Notes: generated by a model not told the origin, from the letters alone. A DNA stretch of 64,000 nt from Amycolatopsis sp. 2-15 (GCF_030285625.1 NZ_CP127294.1:124001-188000), one strand, 5' to 3'. Shown: positions 7,084 through 15,814, counted from the first letter of the stretch. A program made the numbers and translations.

Positions 7084-8835
7084 ATGGCCGACACCGTGAC
7101 CAGGCCCGTTCCGGTTCCGCTGCGGCCGGCGTGGCGGGGGCCGAAAGGCGGGCAGATCCTGAAGATCGCCCGCACGACGGACCACAAGACGATCGGCGTC
7201 CTCTACCTCTCGACGTCGTTCGCGTTTTTCCTCATCGGCGGCCTCACGGCGCTGCTGATGCGCACGGAGCTCGCCCAGCCCGGCATGCAGTTCCTGTCAC
7301 CGGAGCAGTACAACCAGCTGTTCACCATGCACGGCACGATCATGCTGCTGCTCTACGCGACCCCGAACCTCTTCGGCTTCGCCAACTTCATCGTGCCGCT
7401 GCAGATCGGGTCGCCCGACGTGGCGTTCCCGCGGCTGAACGCGTTCTCCTACTGGCTGTACCTGTTCGGCGGGCTGATCGTGATCAGCAGCTACCTCACG
7501 CCCGGCGGCCCGCCGGACTTCGGCTGGACCGCGTACACGCCGCTGTCCGACGCCATCCACTCGCCGGGTATCGGCGGTGACCTGTGGATCACCGGGCTGA
7601 TCGTGTCGGGGCTCGGCACGATCCTCGGCGCGGTGAACATGATCACGACGATCGTCACGTTGCGCTGCCCCGGCATGACGATGTGGCGGATGCCCATCTT
7701 CACCTGGAACATCCTGCTCACCGGCGTGCTGATCCTGCTCGCGTTCCCGATCCTCACGGCCGCACTGTTCGGTTTGCTGGCTGACCGACATATCGGCGCA
7801 CACGTGTTCGACCCGGCCAACGGCGGCGCGATCCTGTGGCAGCACCTGTTCTGGTTCTTCGGGCACCCGGAGGTCTACATCGTCGCGCTGCCGTACTTCG
7901 GCATCGTCACGGAGATCATCCCCGTCTTCAGCCGGAAACCGCTCTTCGGCTACCGGACGATGGTGTTCGCCACGATCGCGATCACCGGCCTGTCGGCCAC
8001 CGTCTGGGCGCACCACATGTTCGCGACCGGCGCGGTGCTGCTGCCGTTCTTCTCGTTCATGACGTTCCTCATCGCCGTGCCCACGGGGATCAAGTTCTTC
8101 AACTGGATCGGCACGATGTGGAAGGGGCAGCTGACGTTCGAGTCGCCGATGCTGTGGTCGATCGGCTTCCTCGTCACGTTCCTGCTCGGCGGGCTCACCG
8201 GCGTCATCCTCGCCGCCCCCGCACTCGACTTCCACGTGCACGACAGCTACTTCGTCGTCGCCCACTTCCACTACGTGCTGTTCGGGACGATCGTGTTCGC
8301 CACGTTCGCCGGCATCTACTTCTGGTTCCCCAAGATCACCGGCCGCATGCTCGACGAACCGCTGGCCAAGTGGCACTTCTGGACGACGTTCATCGGCTTC
8401 CACACCACCTTCCTCATCCAGCACTGGCTCGGCGACGCCGGCATGCCACGCCGCTACGCCGACTACCTGCGCAGCGACGGGTTCACGGGGATGCACACGG
8501 TCTCGACGATCGGGTCGTTCATCCTGGGTGCATCGGTGCTGCCGTTCATCTGGAACGTGGTGAAGAGCTACCGCTTCGGCGAACACGTCGAGACCGACGA
8601 CCCCTGGGGCTTCGGCAATTCACTGGAGTGGGCGACGACGTGCCCACCGCCGCGGCACAACTTCCTCGAGCTGCCCCGCATCCGTTCCGAACGGCCGGCG
8701 TTCGAGCTGCACTACCCGCACATGGTCGAACGCCTGCGCGACGAGGGCCACGTGCGCCGCGGCGGACGCCACCGCGAGACGCCCAGCCAGGCCGCGTCCG
8801 AAGCACTCACCCCGCCGCGTGACCAGGACCGCTGA
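7084..8835 (+). CDS. ctaD: Cytochrome c oxidase subunit I (aa3-type)
   Basis: The 583-aa integral membrane protein has the full set of heme-copper ligands: FTMHGTIM (low-spin heme His), WFFGHPEVY (CuB His plus the cross-linked Tyr), WAHHMF (two CuB His) and [18 protein letters not shown] (heme a3 and heme a His). The twelve-helix length and HPEVY motif mark an A-type oxidase that reduces oxygen and pumps protons. GAGGGGAGGACCGATG supplies a strong ribosome-binding site. No ctaC/E/F or assembly genes are adjacent, so this is a solitary copy, as is common in actinomycetes where ctaD lies apart from the qcr-cta operon. Confidence 0.95.
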   Translation: MADTVTRPVPVPLRPAWRGPKGGQILKIARTTDHKTIGVLYLSTSFAFFLIGGLTALLMRTELAQPGMQFLSPEQYNQLFTMHGTIMLLLYATPNLFGFANFIVPLQIGSPDVAFPRLNAFSYWLYLFGGLIVISSYLTPGGPPDFGWTAYTPLSDAIHSPGIGGDLWITGLIVSGLGTILGAVNMITTIVTLRCPGMTMWRMPIFTWNILLTGVLILLAFPILTAALFGLLADRHIGAHVFDPANGGAILWQHLFWFFGHPEVYIVALPYFGIVTEIIPVFSRKPLFGYRTMVFATIAITGLSATVWAHHMFATGAVLLPFFSFMTFLIAVPTGIKFFNWIGTMWKGQLTFESPMLWSIGFLVTFLLGGLTGVILAAPALDFHVHDSYFVVAHFHYVLFGTIVFATFAGIYFWFPKITGRMLDEPLAKWHFWTTFIGFHTTFLIQHWLGDAGMPRRYADYLRSDGFTGMHTVSTIGSFILGASVLPFIWNVVKSYRFGEHVETDDPWGFGNSLEWATTCPPPRHNFLELPRIRSERPAFELHYPHMVERLRDEGHVRRGGRHRETPSQAASEALTPPRDQDR

Positions 8836-8872
8836 TCGAAAGTGTCCTACGCTGCCTGGAGGAGGGCGGACC

Positions 8873-10459
8873 ATGGACTCTGCGGCGGAGCGGCTCAAGA
8901 AGTACCGCGAGATGCGCGATTTCCAGCGCACCGCCGAGCCCGCGGGCGGCGACGCAGCCACCACGCCGGGAAACCGGTTCGTCGTGCAACGCCACCGCGC
9001 CCGCCGCCGGCACTACGACCTGCGTCTGGAGCTGGGCGGCGTCCTCATCAGCTGGGCCGTGCCGAAGGGCCCGACGCTCGACCCGAAGGTGCGGCGCATG
9101 GCCGTGCATGTCGAGGACCACCCGCTCGAATACGCCGACTTCGAGGGCGTGATCCCGCACGGCGAATACGGCGGCGGCGACGTGATCGTGTGGGACCGCG
9201 GCACCTGGGAGGCCGTCGACACCGACGACCCCGAGCAGGCGCTCGCCGACGGCAACCTGCACTTCGACCTGTTCGGCGAGAAGCTCCTCGGCCGCTTCGT
9301 GCTCATCCACCCCAGCCGCGACGGCGACGGGAAGCAGTGGCTGCTGCTGCACAAGCAGGACGACCACGCGTCCGCCGGCTGGGACGCCGAAGACCACCCG
9401 AAGTCGGTGAAGAGCGGGCTGACCAACGACGAGATCAAGGCCGCTCCCCCGGCGCTGTGGCGCGGAGACCTGCCCGCGGCCGAGGCGGAGGTGCGGCTCA
9501 CGCCGGAGTTCACGCCCGCGTCTCCCGCGGAGCTGAAGGCCCTCGACGAGCTGGACGCACGCGGCAGCTGGGCCGTCGCGGGCCAGAAGCTGGCGCTGAC
9601 CAACCTCGACAAGGTGCTCGTGCCCGGCCGTGACGGTGAAGACCCGATCACCAAACGCGACCTGATCCGGTATTACACGCGCATCGGCCCGACGATGCTG
9701 CCGTACCTCGCGAACCGCGCGCTCAACACGCACCGGTTCCCCGGCGGCATCGAGAAACCCGGCTTCTGGCACAAAGAAGTGCCCGACCACGCGCCGAAGT
9801 GGCTGCACCGCTGGCACTACGAGGAAGCCGATCCCGACGACGTGCAGCAGTACCTCGTGCCCGAGGGCGTCGCGGACCTGGCGTGGCTGGCGAACTTCGG
9901 CGCGCTCGAGCTGCACGCGTGGACGTCGCGGATCGAAGACGTCGCGCATCCCACGTGGACGCTGTTCGACATCGACCCCGGGCCGGAGACGTCGTTCGAC
10001 GACGTGCTCGCGCTGGCCCGTTTGCACCGCACCGCGCTGGAGCACCTCGGGCTCGTCGGGCTGCCGAAAGTCACGGGACAGCGCGGGATCCAGATCTGGG
10101 TGCCGGTGGAACCGCGCTACACGTATGCGGAAACCCGCAAGTGGGCCGAGACCGTGTCGAAGACGATCGGGCGCACGCTGCCTGACCTCGTGAGCTGGGC
10201 GTGGCACAAGGATCGCCGCGGTGGCAAGGCGCGGCTGGACTACACGCAGAACGTGCTGAACAAAACGCTCGTCGCGCCCTACAGCGTCCGCCCGCGCCCG
10301 GGTGCGCCGGTTTCCGTGCCGCTGCAGTGGGACGAGCTCGACGATCCGGAACTCACGCCCGACCACTGGACGATTCGGACAGTCCTCGAACGAGTCGAGT
10401 CCATCGGGGATCCGTTCGCGACGCTGCTGGGAGTGGAGCAGCAGCTTCCGAAACTGTGA
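8873..10459 (+). CDS. LigD-type 3-prime phosphoesterase-polymerase fusion, no ligase domain
   Basis: ATG at 8873 follows GGAGGAGG. The 528-aa protein has an N-terminal LigD 3-prime-phosphoesterase domain (QRHRARRRHYDLRLEL, VPKGPTLDP, HVEDHPLEYADFEGVIPHGE, about residues 40-180) and a C-terminal archaeo-eukaryotic-primase-type polymerase domain (FDIDPG metal motif; RLDYTQN with the third acidic residue; NKTLVAPYSVRPR). The ATP-dependent ligase domain of full LigD is absent. Motif II reads TGQRGIQIWVP, with Gln where characterised LigD polymerases have His. This domain order is known from split actinobacterial LigD sets. The likely role is end processing and gap filling in Ku-dependent repair, but no ku gene is nearby. 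Confidence 0.88.
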   Translation: MDSAAERLKKYREMRDFQRTAEPAGGDAATTPGNRFVVQRHRARRRHYDLRLELGGVLISWAVPKGPTLDPKVRRMAVHVEDHPLEYADFEGVIPHGEYGGGDVIVWDRGTWEAVDTDDPEQALADGNLHFDLFGEKLLGRFVLIHPSRDGDGKQWLLLHKQDDHASAGWDAEDHPKSVKSGLTNDEIKAAPPALWRGDLPAAEAEVRLTPEFTPASPAELKALDELDARGSWAVAGQKLALTNLDKVLVPGRDGEDPITKRDLIRYYTRIGPTMLPYLANRALNTHRFPGGIEKPGFWHKEVPDHAPKWLHRWHYEEADPDDVQQYLVPEGVADLAWLANFGALELHAWTSRIEDVAHPTWTLFDIDPGPETSFDDVLALARLHRTALEHLGLVGLPKVTGQRGIQIWVPVEPRYTYAETRKWAETVSKTIGRTLPDLVSWAWHKDRRGGKARLDYTQNVLNKTLVAPYSVRPRPGAPVSVPLQWDELDDPELTPDHWTIRTVLERVESIGDPFATLLGVEQQLPKL

Positions 10460-10480
10460 ATTATCACCAATCCGGCCGCA

Positions 10481-10506
10481 CCTGGAGCGCACTCCAGGCC
10501 TAGGGT
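10481..10506 (+). promoter_or_regulatory. MerR-type operator with leaderless promoter
   Basis: CCTGGAG-CGCA-CTCCAGG (10481-10498) is a perfect inverted repeat of the kind MerR regulators occupy between widely spaced -35 and -10 elements. TAGGGT at 10501-10506 is a good actinobacterial -10 and ends 7 nt before the ATG at 10514, so the mRNA would be leaderless. No MerR gene is next to it, so the regulator would act in trans. Confidence 0.5.
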
Positions 10507-10513
10507 CGGGGCC

Positions 10514-11503
10514 ATGCGATTCGGATTGTTCGTTCCCCAAGGTTGGCGCCACGACCTCGTCGGCATCGACCCGGCCGACCACTGGGACACCATGCTCGGC
10601 CTCGCGCGGTTCGCCGACGAGGGCCCCTATGAGTCCATCTGGGTCTTCGACCACTTTCACACCGTGCCCGTCCCGAGCGACGTGGAAGCCACGCACGAGG
10701 CATGGAGCCTCATGGCGGCTTACGGCGCCGCGACTTCGCGCGTGCGGCTCGGCCAGATGTGCACCTGCATGGGGTACCGCAACCCGGCGTACCTCGCGAA
10801 GGTCGCTGCCACGATCGACGTGATCTCCGGCGGCCGCGTGGAGATGGGCATCGGCGCCGGCTGGTACGAGCACGAGTGGCTCGCCTACGGCTACGGCTTC
10901 CCCGGCGCCGGTGACCGGCTCGCCATGCTCGACGAGGGCGTGCAGATCATGCGCCAGCTGTGGACCGAGGGCAAAGCCACGCTGAACGGCAAGCACTACC
11001 AGGTCGACGGCGCCATCTCCCGCCCGCTTCCCCTGCAGGACGGCGGAATCCCGCTGTGGATCGCCGGCGGCGGCGAGAAGAAGACGCTGCGCACGGCCGC
11101 GAAGTACGCCCAGTACACCAACTTCGCCGGCGACGTCGAGGGCTTCAAGCACAAGTCCTCCGTGCTCGAGGCGCACTGCAAGGACGTCGGCACGGACTAC
11201 GGCAAGATCGTGCGCTCGGCCAACTACAACGTCGTGATCGGCGAGACCGAGAAGGACGTGCAGGACCGCCTGGCGTGGGTCCGGTCGCACTACGAGCCAC
11301 ACCTGCCCGCGGACGTCCTGGAGTCCACCGTCGCCGGCTACCACAACGGTCCCCTCGTGGGCACACCGGAGCAGATCGTCGAGCGCCTGAAGGAACTCGA
11401 AGGCCTCGGCATGACCTACGCCATCGCCAACTTCCTCGAAGCGGCGTATGACCGGTCGGGCGTCGAGCTGTTCACGTCGAAGGTGGTTCCGGAGCTCATC
11501 TGA
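10514..11503 (+). CDS. LLM-class F420-dependent oxidoreductase
   Basis: The 329-aa luciferase-like TIM barrel shows MRFGLFVPQGW at the N-terminus, IDVISGGRVEMGIGAGWYEH (coenzyme F420/flavin phosphate-binding region, about residues 101-120), IPLWIAGGGEKKTLRTAAKY and a C-terminal VGTPEQIVERLKEL. These fit the F420-dependent subfamily rather than bacterial luciferase. It catalyses hydride transfer from F420H2 or oxidation by F420; the substrate is unknown. It has its own MerR-like promoter and a strong terminator, so it is a single-gene unit. Confidence 0.85.
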   Translation: MRFGLFVPQGWRHDLVGIDPADHWDTMLGLARFADEGPYESIWVFDHFHTVPVPSDVEATHEAWSLMAAYGAATSRVRLGQMCTCMGYRNPAYLAKVAATIDVISGGRVEMGIGAGWYEHEWLAYGYGFPGAGDRLAMLDEGVQIMRQLWTEGKATLNGKHYQVDGAISRPLPLQDGGIPLWIAGGGEKKTLRTAAKYAQYTNFAGDVEGFKHKSSVLEAHCKDVGTDYGKIVRSANYNVVIGETEKDVQDRLAWVRSHYEPHLPADVLESTVAGYHNGPLVGTPEQIVERLKELEGLGMTYAIANFLEAAYDRSGVELFTSKVVPELI

Positions 11504-11516
11504 GCTTTTCGTTTCG

Positions 11517-11554
11517 CCGGCCGGCGCCCGTTTTCGGGTGCCGGCCGGTTTTTT
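11517..11554 (+). terminator. Strong intrinsic terminator after the LLM gene
   Basis: A 14-bp GC-rich stem (left arm 11517-11530, right arm 11535-11548, one G-T wobble) closes on a TTTT loop and is followed by six T residues at 11549-11554. This is a textbook rho-independent terminator, starting 14 nt after the stop codon. Confidence 0.92.
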
Positions 11555-11902
11555 GTGGGTGGGCCTGGGGATCATGCTTGTGGGGTACGTTGGCGCGGCT
11601 TTGAGTGCGGCCCATCGGTGGTCTGGGCTTTTGGAACGTGGCGGCTGGCGCTTGGATCTCTTGTGCGGTGAAGAAAACCGCGAGTTGCGGAGGACTGCTG
11701 CGCGTGGCCAGCGCGTCCATCCACAGCCTGCCCCCGACTTGTGGACAACTACCCCGGTTTGTTGCTGGTCTCCCGAAACTGTCGGTGGCGGCCGATAGAA
11801 TGGGTCTGGGGAAGCCCCCCTCGGGAGGGCGGGGGCTCTGTGTCTCCCGGCTGCGGAAGGGGTTGGCAGTTCGGCAAGTCGGGCGCGAGGCGTTGCGGGA
11901 AG
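11555..11902. other. Gene-free stretch resembling the 5-prime flank of a DUF222/HNH (13E12-like) element
   Basis: No gene is supported. Around 11779-11803 the sequence GTCGGTGGCGGCCGATAGAA is of the type I associate with the promoter side of DUF222/HNH repeat genes in actinomycetes. It is followed by a hairpin (AGCCCCC at 11813-11819 with GGGGGCT at 11831-11837). No HNH reading frame follows, so the element may have been deleted or overwritten. This attribution rests on memory of similar flanks and is weak. Confidence 0.3.
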
Positions 11903-12150
11903 TCAGGCCGACGACTCGAGAAGGTTGTGCATCGCCGCCAGCGCAGTGGCACCGTCCGGGTGTTGATCGAGTAGGGCATGCCCGGGTATTTGAGGCCGTA
12001 CATGACTTTCTTGCCGACGTGAAACGCCACCACGGCCGGCAGGAGGGCGGCGACGGCGCAGGCGCCGGAAAGCAGGCCGCCGGCGATGGCCAGGGGTTCG
12101 TCGGCGCCGATGGGTCGGCGGGTCGGTGTGCTCCCCAGAACGCAGACCTT
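11903..12150 (-). pseudogene. Degenerate gene fragment, frameshifted, unidentified
   Basis: The minus strand has gene-like codon use from about 12150, encoding a hydrophobic segment (IAGGLLSGACAVAALLPAVV) then AFHVGKKVMYGLKYPGMP in one frame. Coding quality then appears to switch frame near 11985 and ends DQHPDGATALAAMHNLLES before TGA at 11903-11905. No canonical start codon fits the upstream end. It looks like a remnant with an indel, though a sequencing error in an intact gene cannot be excluded. I cannot assign a family. Confidence 0.35.
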
Positions 12151-12170
12151 CCGGCGAAGCCGCCCGCAGG

Positions 12171-12725
12171 TCAGCGTTTTGTCAGCACCACCAGATAGCG
12201 GCAAGTGTCCGGAGTCGGGTTCACATAGGTGCACGGCGCCGGGCGGCCGAGGTGCAGACAGTCCCCCGCGTCGAGTTCGTGGATGGTCGAGCCTTCGACG
12301 AACCGCAAGTGGCCCGACAGCACCCAGATCTGGTGGTCCGCGAACGCGTACGAATCCACCGGGAAGCCCACCGAAGCGCCACCCGGCAACGAGACCTCGA
12401 CCAGTTCCGTGGAACCAGGCGGTGAGACGGCGCGGCGCACGTACCCCGTGACTGGATCGGTCCACGTCGGCTGGTCCGAAAAGCGCGTGAGGCGACGGTC
12501 GGAGCCGGCCTCGGCGCGGGCGATGAGTTCCGACAGGGTCAGGCCCAGAGCGGACGCGAGCCGGCTCAGCAGCACGGCCGTGGGCTGGGCCTCGCCGCGT
12601 TCGATTTTGCCGATCATGGCGCGCGAGACGCCCGAGCGTTCGGCCAGGGTGCCGGCGGAGAGGTCGTGGGCGAGGCGGGCGTCGCGCACAGTCGCGGCCA
12701 GCGACGCTGACAGGGGGTCCGTCAC
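12171..12725 (-). CDS. XRE-family regulator with C-terminal cupin domain
   Basis: The 184-aa product has an N-terminal HTH_3 domain (LAERSGVSRAMIGKIERGEA at about residues 26-45) and a C-terminal double-stranded beta-helix cupin (about residues 110-180; YAFADHQIWVLSGHLRFVEG and DAGDCLHLGRPAPCTYVNP). This is the standard MF0266-type HTH-cupin architecture, where the cupin senses a small molecule. It is divergent from the GNAT gene at 12769 and shares a symmetrical promoter-operator with it. It probably regulates both itself and that acetyltransferase. Confidence 0.88.
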   Translation of the reverse strand: MTDPLSASLAATVRDARLAHDLSAGTLAERSGVSRAMIGKIERGEAQPTAVLLSRLASALGLTLSELIARAEAGSDRRLTRFSDQPTWTDPVTGYVRRAVSPPGSTELVEVSLPGGASVGFPVDSYAFADHQIWVLSGHLRFVEGSTIHELDAGDCLHLGRPAPCTYVNPTPDTCRYLVVLTKR

Positions 12726-12732
12726 AAGTTGT

Positions 12733-12764
12733 CACTATAGCAGTCAAGATCCGCTACTATAGTG
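12733..12764. promoter_or_regulatory. Symmetrical divergent promoters with inverted repeat
   Basis: CACTATAG at 12733-12740 and CTATAGTG at 12757-12764 are perfect inverted copies separated by 16 bp. Each contains a TATAGT -10 element, one pointing at each gene, and each lies only 5-9 nt from the start codon (12725 minus, 12769 plus). Both transcripts would be leaderless, and a dimer bound to the repeat would cover both -10 boxes. Neither promoter has a good -35 element. Confidence 0.6.
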
Positions 12765-12768
12765 AATC

Positions 12769-13290
12769 ATGCTGATCCGAGACGCCGACGAGCGCGACGC
12801 CGAGGCCTGCGCGGAGATCTACGCGCCGTACGTGCGCGACACGACGATCACGTTCGAGACGGAGCCCCCGACCGGCGCGGAGATGGCGGAGCGCATCAGG
12901 CGCGCCGCGAAGACGCACGCGTGGCTGGTGCTGGAGATCGACGGGCGCGTGGCCGGGTACGCGTACGGCGGGCCCTTCAAGGAACGCGCCGCGTACCGCT
13001 GGTCGTGCGAGGTGAGCGTGTACCTGGAGCTGGGGCGGCGACGCACGGGTGGCGGCCGTGCCTTGTACGAAGCGCTCTTCGCGCGCCTGGCCGAGCGCGG
13101 GTTCCGGACGGCCGTCGCGGGGATGACGCTGCCGAACGAGCCCAGCGTCGGCCTGCACCGGGCGCTGGGGTTCGAGCCCGTGGGCACGTACCGGCGCATC
13201 GGGTGGAAACACGGAGAGTGGCGGGATGTGGCGTGGGCGCAGCGCTCGCTCGTGCCCGATTCGGACGAATCGCCGGAGGAACCACGCTGA
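12769..13290 (+). CDS. GNAT acetyltransferase, phosphinothricin-acetyltransferase type
   Basis: The 173-aa product has the PAT-type N-terminus (MLIRDADERDAEACAEIYAP), the strand YRWSCEVSVYLELGRRRTGG leading into the acetyl-CoA pyrophosphate loop, and LPNEPSVGLHRALGFEPVGT. This subfamily acetylates phosphinothricin, methionine sulfoximine/sulfone or related amino acids. The preceding TATAGT box at 12758 implies a leaderless mRNA. Regulation by the divergent HTH-cupin protein is likely. Confidence 0.85.
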   Translation: MLIRDADERDAEACAEIYAPYVRDTTITFETEPPTGAEMAERIRRAAKTHAWLVLEIDGRVAGYAYGGPFKERAAYRWSCEVSVYLELGRRRTGGGRALYEALFARLAERGFRTAVAGMTLPNEPSVGLHRALGFEPVGTYRRIGWKHGEWRDVAWAQRSLVPDSDESPEEPR

Positions 13291-13309
13291 GCGGTGCAGA
13301 ATGGAGCCC

Positions 13310-13759
13310 ATGAGCGCCGACCTCGACGAGCTGCGCAGACTGCGCCGGGCCCGTGACCGGATGGACCGCGAGTACGCCGAGCCCCTCGACGTGCCCGCGC
13401 TCGCCCGCACGGCGCTGATGTCGACGGCGCACTTCAGCCGCCGCTTCCGCGAGGCGTACTCCGAGACGCCGTACTCCTACCTCATGACCCGCCGCATCGA
13501 ACGCGCCAAAACGCTGCTGCGCAACGGTCTCAGCGTCACCGAAGCGTGCTTCGCCGTCGGGTGTACGAGCCTGGGATCGTTTTCGGCGCGGTTCACGGAA
13601 CTCGTCGGCGACACGCCCTCGGCGTACCGCTCGCGGGACCACGAGCACGTCGCCGCGGTGCCGCCGTGCCAGACGATGGTGGCGTCGCGCCCGCGCAAGA
13701 CCGGCGGTGCGCCGCGGCAGAGCAGTTTTGGAGAAGCGTCCGTCGGCGCGCCCGCATAA
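13310..13759 (+). CDS. AraC-family regulator, DNA-binding domain with short tail
   Basis: ATG at 13310 (alternative ATG at 13301) gives 149 aa. The protein is almost entirely the AraC double HTH: LDVPALARTALMSTAHFSRR (first helix-turn-helix) and LSVTEACFAVGCTSLGSFSA (second), with the C-terminal FTELVGDTPSAYR. No ligand domain is present. It sits 9 nt before a VOC gene, a pairing frequently seen where the small AraC protein controls a glyoxalase-like enzyme. The effector is unknown. Confidence 0.85.
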   Translation: MSADLDELRRLRRARDRMDREYAEPLDVPALARTALMSTAHFSRRFREAYSETPYSYLMTRRIERAKTLLRNGLSVTEACFAVGCTSLGSFSARFTELVGDTPSAYRSRDHEHVAAVPPCQTMVASRPRKTGGAPRQSSFGEASVGAPA

Positions 13760-13768
13760 CCTCACGGC

Positions 13769-14173
13769 ATGACTGTTTCCATTGCCGCCGTGCACGTGAC
13801 CGTCGACGATCCCGACGCGGCCGTCGCGTTCTACAGAGACACGCTGGGTTTCAAGGTGCGCAAAGAGGTCGCCAACGACGGCTTCCGCTGGGTCACCCTC
13901 ACCACCGAGACCCAGCCCGAAATCGAGATCGTGCTCTCCCATCCGCACGCCGGCCGGTCCAAGGCCGACGGCGACATCGTGGCCGAGCTGCTCGCGAAGG
14001 GTGAGCTCGGCGGAATCAACCTTCGCACCGACAACCTCGACGAGACGTTCGCCAAGGTCGCCGCCGCGCCTGGGGCCGAGGTGCTGCAGGAGCCGACCGA
14101 CCAGTTCTGGGGCGTGCGCGACGCCGCCGTGCGCGACCCGGCGGGGAACCTGGTGCGGATCGCGCAGGCCTGA
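13769..14173 (+). CDS. VOC-family (glyoxalase-like) protein
   Basis: The 134-aa product has paired beta-alpha-beta-beta-beta modules: AAVHVTVDDPDAAVAFYRDT at the start, IEIVLSHPHAG, then GINLRTDNLDETFAKVAA and FWGVRDAAVRDPAGNLVRI at the end. Metal-ligand-like His and Glu are present (VHVTV, and the Glu in QPEIEIV). VOC enzymes include glyoxalase I, dioxygenases and drug-binding proteins, and the substrate cannot be read here. It is co-oriented with and 9 nt from the AraC gene, so probably one operon. Confidence 0.85.
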   Translation: MTVSIAAVHVTVDDPDAAVAFYRDTLGFKVRKEVANDGFRWVTLTTETQPEIEIVLSHPHAGRSKADGDIVAELLAKGELGGINLRTDNLDETFAKVAAAPGAEVLQEPTDQFWGVRDAAVRDPAGNLVRIAQA

Positions 14174-14202
14174 GCAGCCCGCAGCCCCTGCCGGCCAGGC
14201 GG

Positions 14203-15189
14203 TCAGTCTCCGCTGATGTCGAGGTCCTCGATGTCCTGCTCGAGCCGGGCGCGCCAGGACCACTGCGGCTGGGTCCAGTCGGTGTCGTCGGCCGGTGGTT
14301 CGCCCAGCGGCAGCGCCTGGTCGGCCACGCCGTGGGTGACGCGGTAGGCCAGCGCCGACGTCGCCGCGCGGATCCACCGGTCCCCCGCCGCACCTGAGGG
14401 CGGGGCGACGCCGAACGCGTGCGTGAACCACACGGGCAGCAGCGCACTGGAGCCGATCGCGTCCGTGATGCGCTCGCGCAGCTTGGAGTGCAGCTCTTCC
14501 CAGTCGCGTTCGGACTTCTCGATCTGGGGCAGCACACGGGTGCGCGTGACGTCGTCGGCGGCCAGCGCCTGCTGCGCGGCCTCGGCGTCTTTGACGGCGG
14601 CGGGCAGCTGACGGTCGAGGACACCGCGGCGGCGGGCGACCACTTCGGACAGTCGCGCCTGCGCGCTGCCGCGGTTTTCGTCGCCGGGCCGGGTGGTGGC
14701 GAGGATGGCGAGCACGTTGATGAGCGCGTTTTCGCTCTCTGCCAACGCTTCGCGCGCCTGCGGCAGCCGCGTGATGTCCTCTTCGTATGGACGGCGCTGG
14801 TTGGCCGTCATCAGCTGCGCGGCCAGCGCGTGGCGACGTTCGGCGTCCGCGGCGAGCTTGCGCAACGCGGGACCGACGTCGTCGAGGTCCACCACCGGCA
14901 CCTTCTCCGACACGCGCACAGCGCGTTCGAGCAGCTGCAGGCGCTGGCGCAGCCGTTCGAGCTGGCGCGTGGCCAGGTCGAGGCGCGATTCGTGGCGGAC
15001 CTGGGCGTCGGAGAAGGATTCGAACGTCTCACGCAGCTCCGTCAGCTCGCGCCCGGTGCGCGACTCGAGGTCGACGACGGTTTCCTGCATGCCGTCGACG
15101 GTTTCGGACAGCGCGTCGAACTCGCTGTCCGGTTCCTCCTCGCCTTCGGCGTAGTACTCGGTGTCGGAGTAGTACTCGGAGTAGGTCAT
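14203..15189 (-). CDS. Acidic coiled-coil protein of unknown function
   Basis: The 328-aa protein begins with an acidic, Tyr-rich head (MTYSEYYSDTEYYAEGEEEP) followed by long heptad-like stretches (LESRTGRELTELRETFESF, RLDLATRQLERLRQRLQLLE) and a C-terminal globular part with WFTHAFGVAPP. No enzyme motif is visible. Its ATG overlaps the stop of the upstream membrane protein by 4 nt, so the two are translationally coupled and probably interact. A scaffold or cell-envelope role is plausible but unproven. Confidence 0.7.
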   Translation of the reverse strand: MTYSEYYSDTEYYAEGEEEPDSEFDALSETVDGMQETVVDLESRTGRELTELRETFESFSDAQVRHESRLDLATRQLERLRQRLQLLERAVRVSEKVPVVDLDDVGPALRKLAADAERRHALAAQLMTANQRRPYEEDITRLPQAREALAESENALINVLAILATTRPGDENRGSAQARLSEVVARRRGVLDRQLPAAVKDAEAAQQALAADDVTRTRVLPQIEKSERDWEELHSKLRERITDAIGSSALLPVWFTHAFGVAPPSGAAGDRWIRAATSALAYRVTHGVADQALPLGEPPADDTDWTQPQWSWRARLEQDIEDLDISGD

Positions 15190-15743
15190 CGGACCTCCTG
15201 CACCAGGAACACGACGGTGACCACGGTCGCCACCGCGGCGAGCACCACCAGGATCGTCTGCCCGGCACCCGGGACCAGCAGCGACGCGGCCGTGAGCCCC
15301 GCCGCGGCCGCCCCCGTGTACGCGGCGCGCAGCCGCCGGCCGACCATCAGCGGCGTCGGCCCGAGCGGCCCGAGCGCGATCCGCAGCCCGGTGCCGAGCA
15401 GCGGCAGCGCGAACAGGACCCACACCGCGCTGATGCCGCCGAACAGCATCAGCGCCCCCACGACCATCCCCACCGCGACCGGCGCCGCCGCCAGGTACAG
15501 GGACAGCCGCTGCGCGCCGACCCGCTGCGCCTCCAGCTTCGCCGCGCGCACCTGCTCGGTCGCGATCTCGACCTCGTGCTCCGTGCGCAGCAGGTCCTCG
15601 GCCGCGTCCACCAGGCTGTCGAGGGCGCGCGTCCGCTCGTCCCCGGCTTCCGGCAGGGCGCCCAACCGCGCCCGCATGCTCTCCTGCACCCGGGCGACGC
15701 GCGCCGTCGCCTGCTCGCGCTTGTGCTGCGCTGGCGTAGTCAC
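15186..15743 (-). CDS. Coiled-coil membrane protein
   Basis: The GTG start at 15743 gives 185 aa. The first 80 residues are a charged helix (RALDSLVDAAEDLLRTEHEV), followed by hydrophobic segments (LAAAPVAVGMVVGALMLFGG, AVWVLFALPLLGTG, and a C-terminal TILVVLAAVATVVTVVFLV) that indicate about four membrane spans. Unknown family. It precedes the coiled-coil gene with a 4-nt overlap, forming a two-gene operon. Confidence 0.7.
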   Translation of the reverse strand: MTTPAQHKREQATARVARVQESMRARLGALPEAGDERTRALDSLVDAAEDLLRTEHEVEIATEQVRAAKLEAQRVGAQRLSLYLAAAPVAVGMVVGALMLFGGISAVWVLFALPLLGTGLRIALGPLGPTPLMVGRRLRAAYTGAAAAGLTAASLLVPGAGQTILVVLAAVATVVTVVFLVQEVR

Positions 15744-15814
15744 CCGGCCACTGTAGGTACGAACCGCGCCAACGCCCGGGAACGACGCGGCTTGCTGTGG
15801 AGTGTCGTCGCCGG

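Noticed and set aside
8807..11575. 922-codon minus-strand ORF
   Set aside because: It is the GC-rich shadow of the LigD-type and LLM genes; its translation is low-complexity without motifs.
11749..12747. 332-aa minus-strand ORF as one intact gene
   Set aside because: Its first part is an alternative frame of the HTH-cupin gene. Only the 11903-12150 part has gene-like codon use, and that switches frame.
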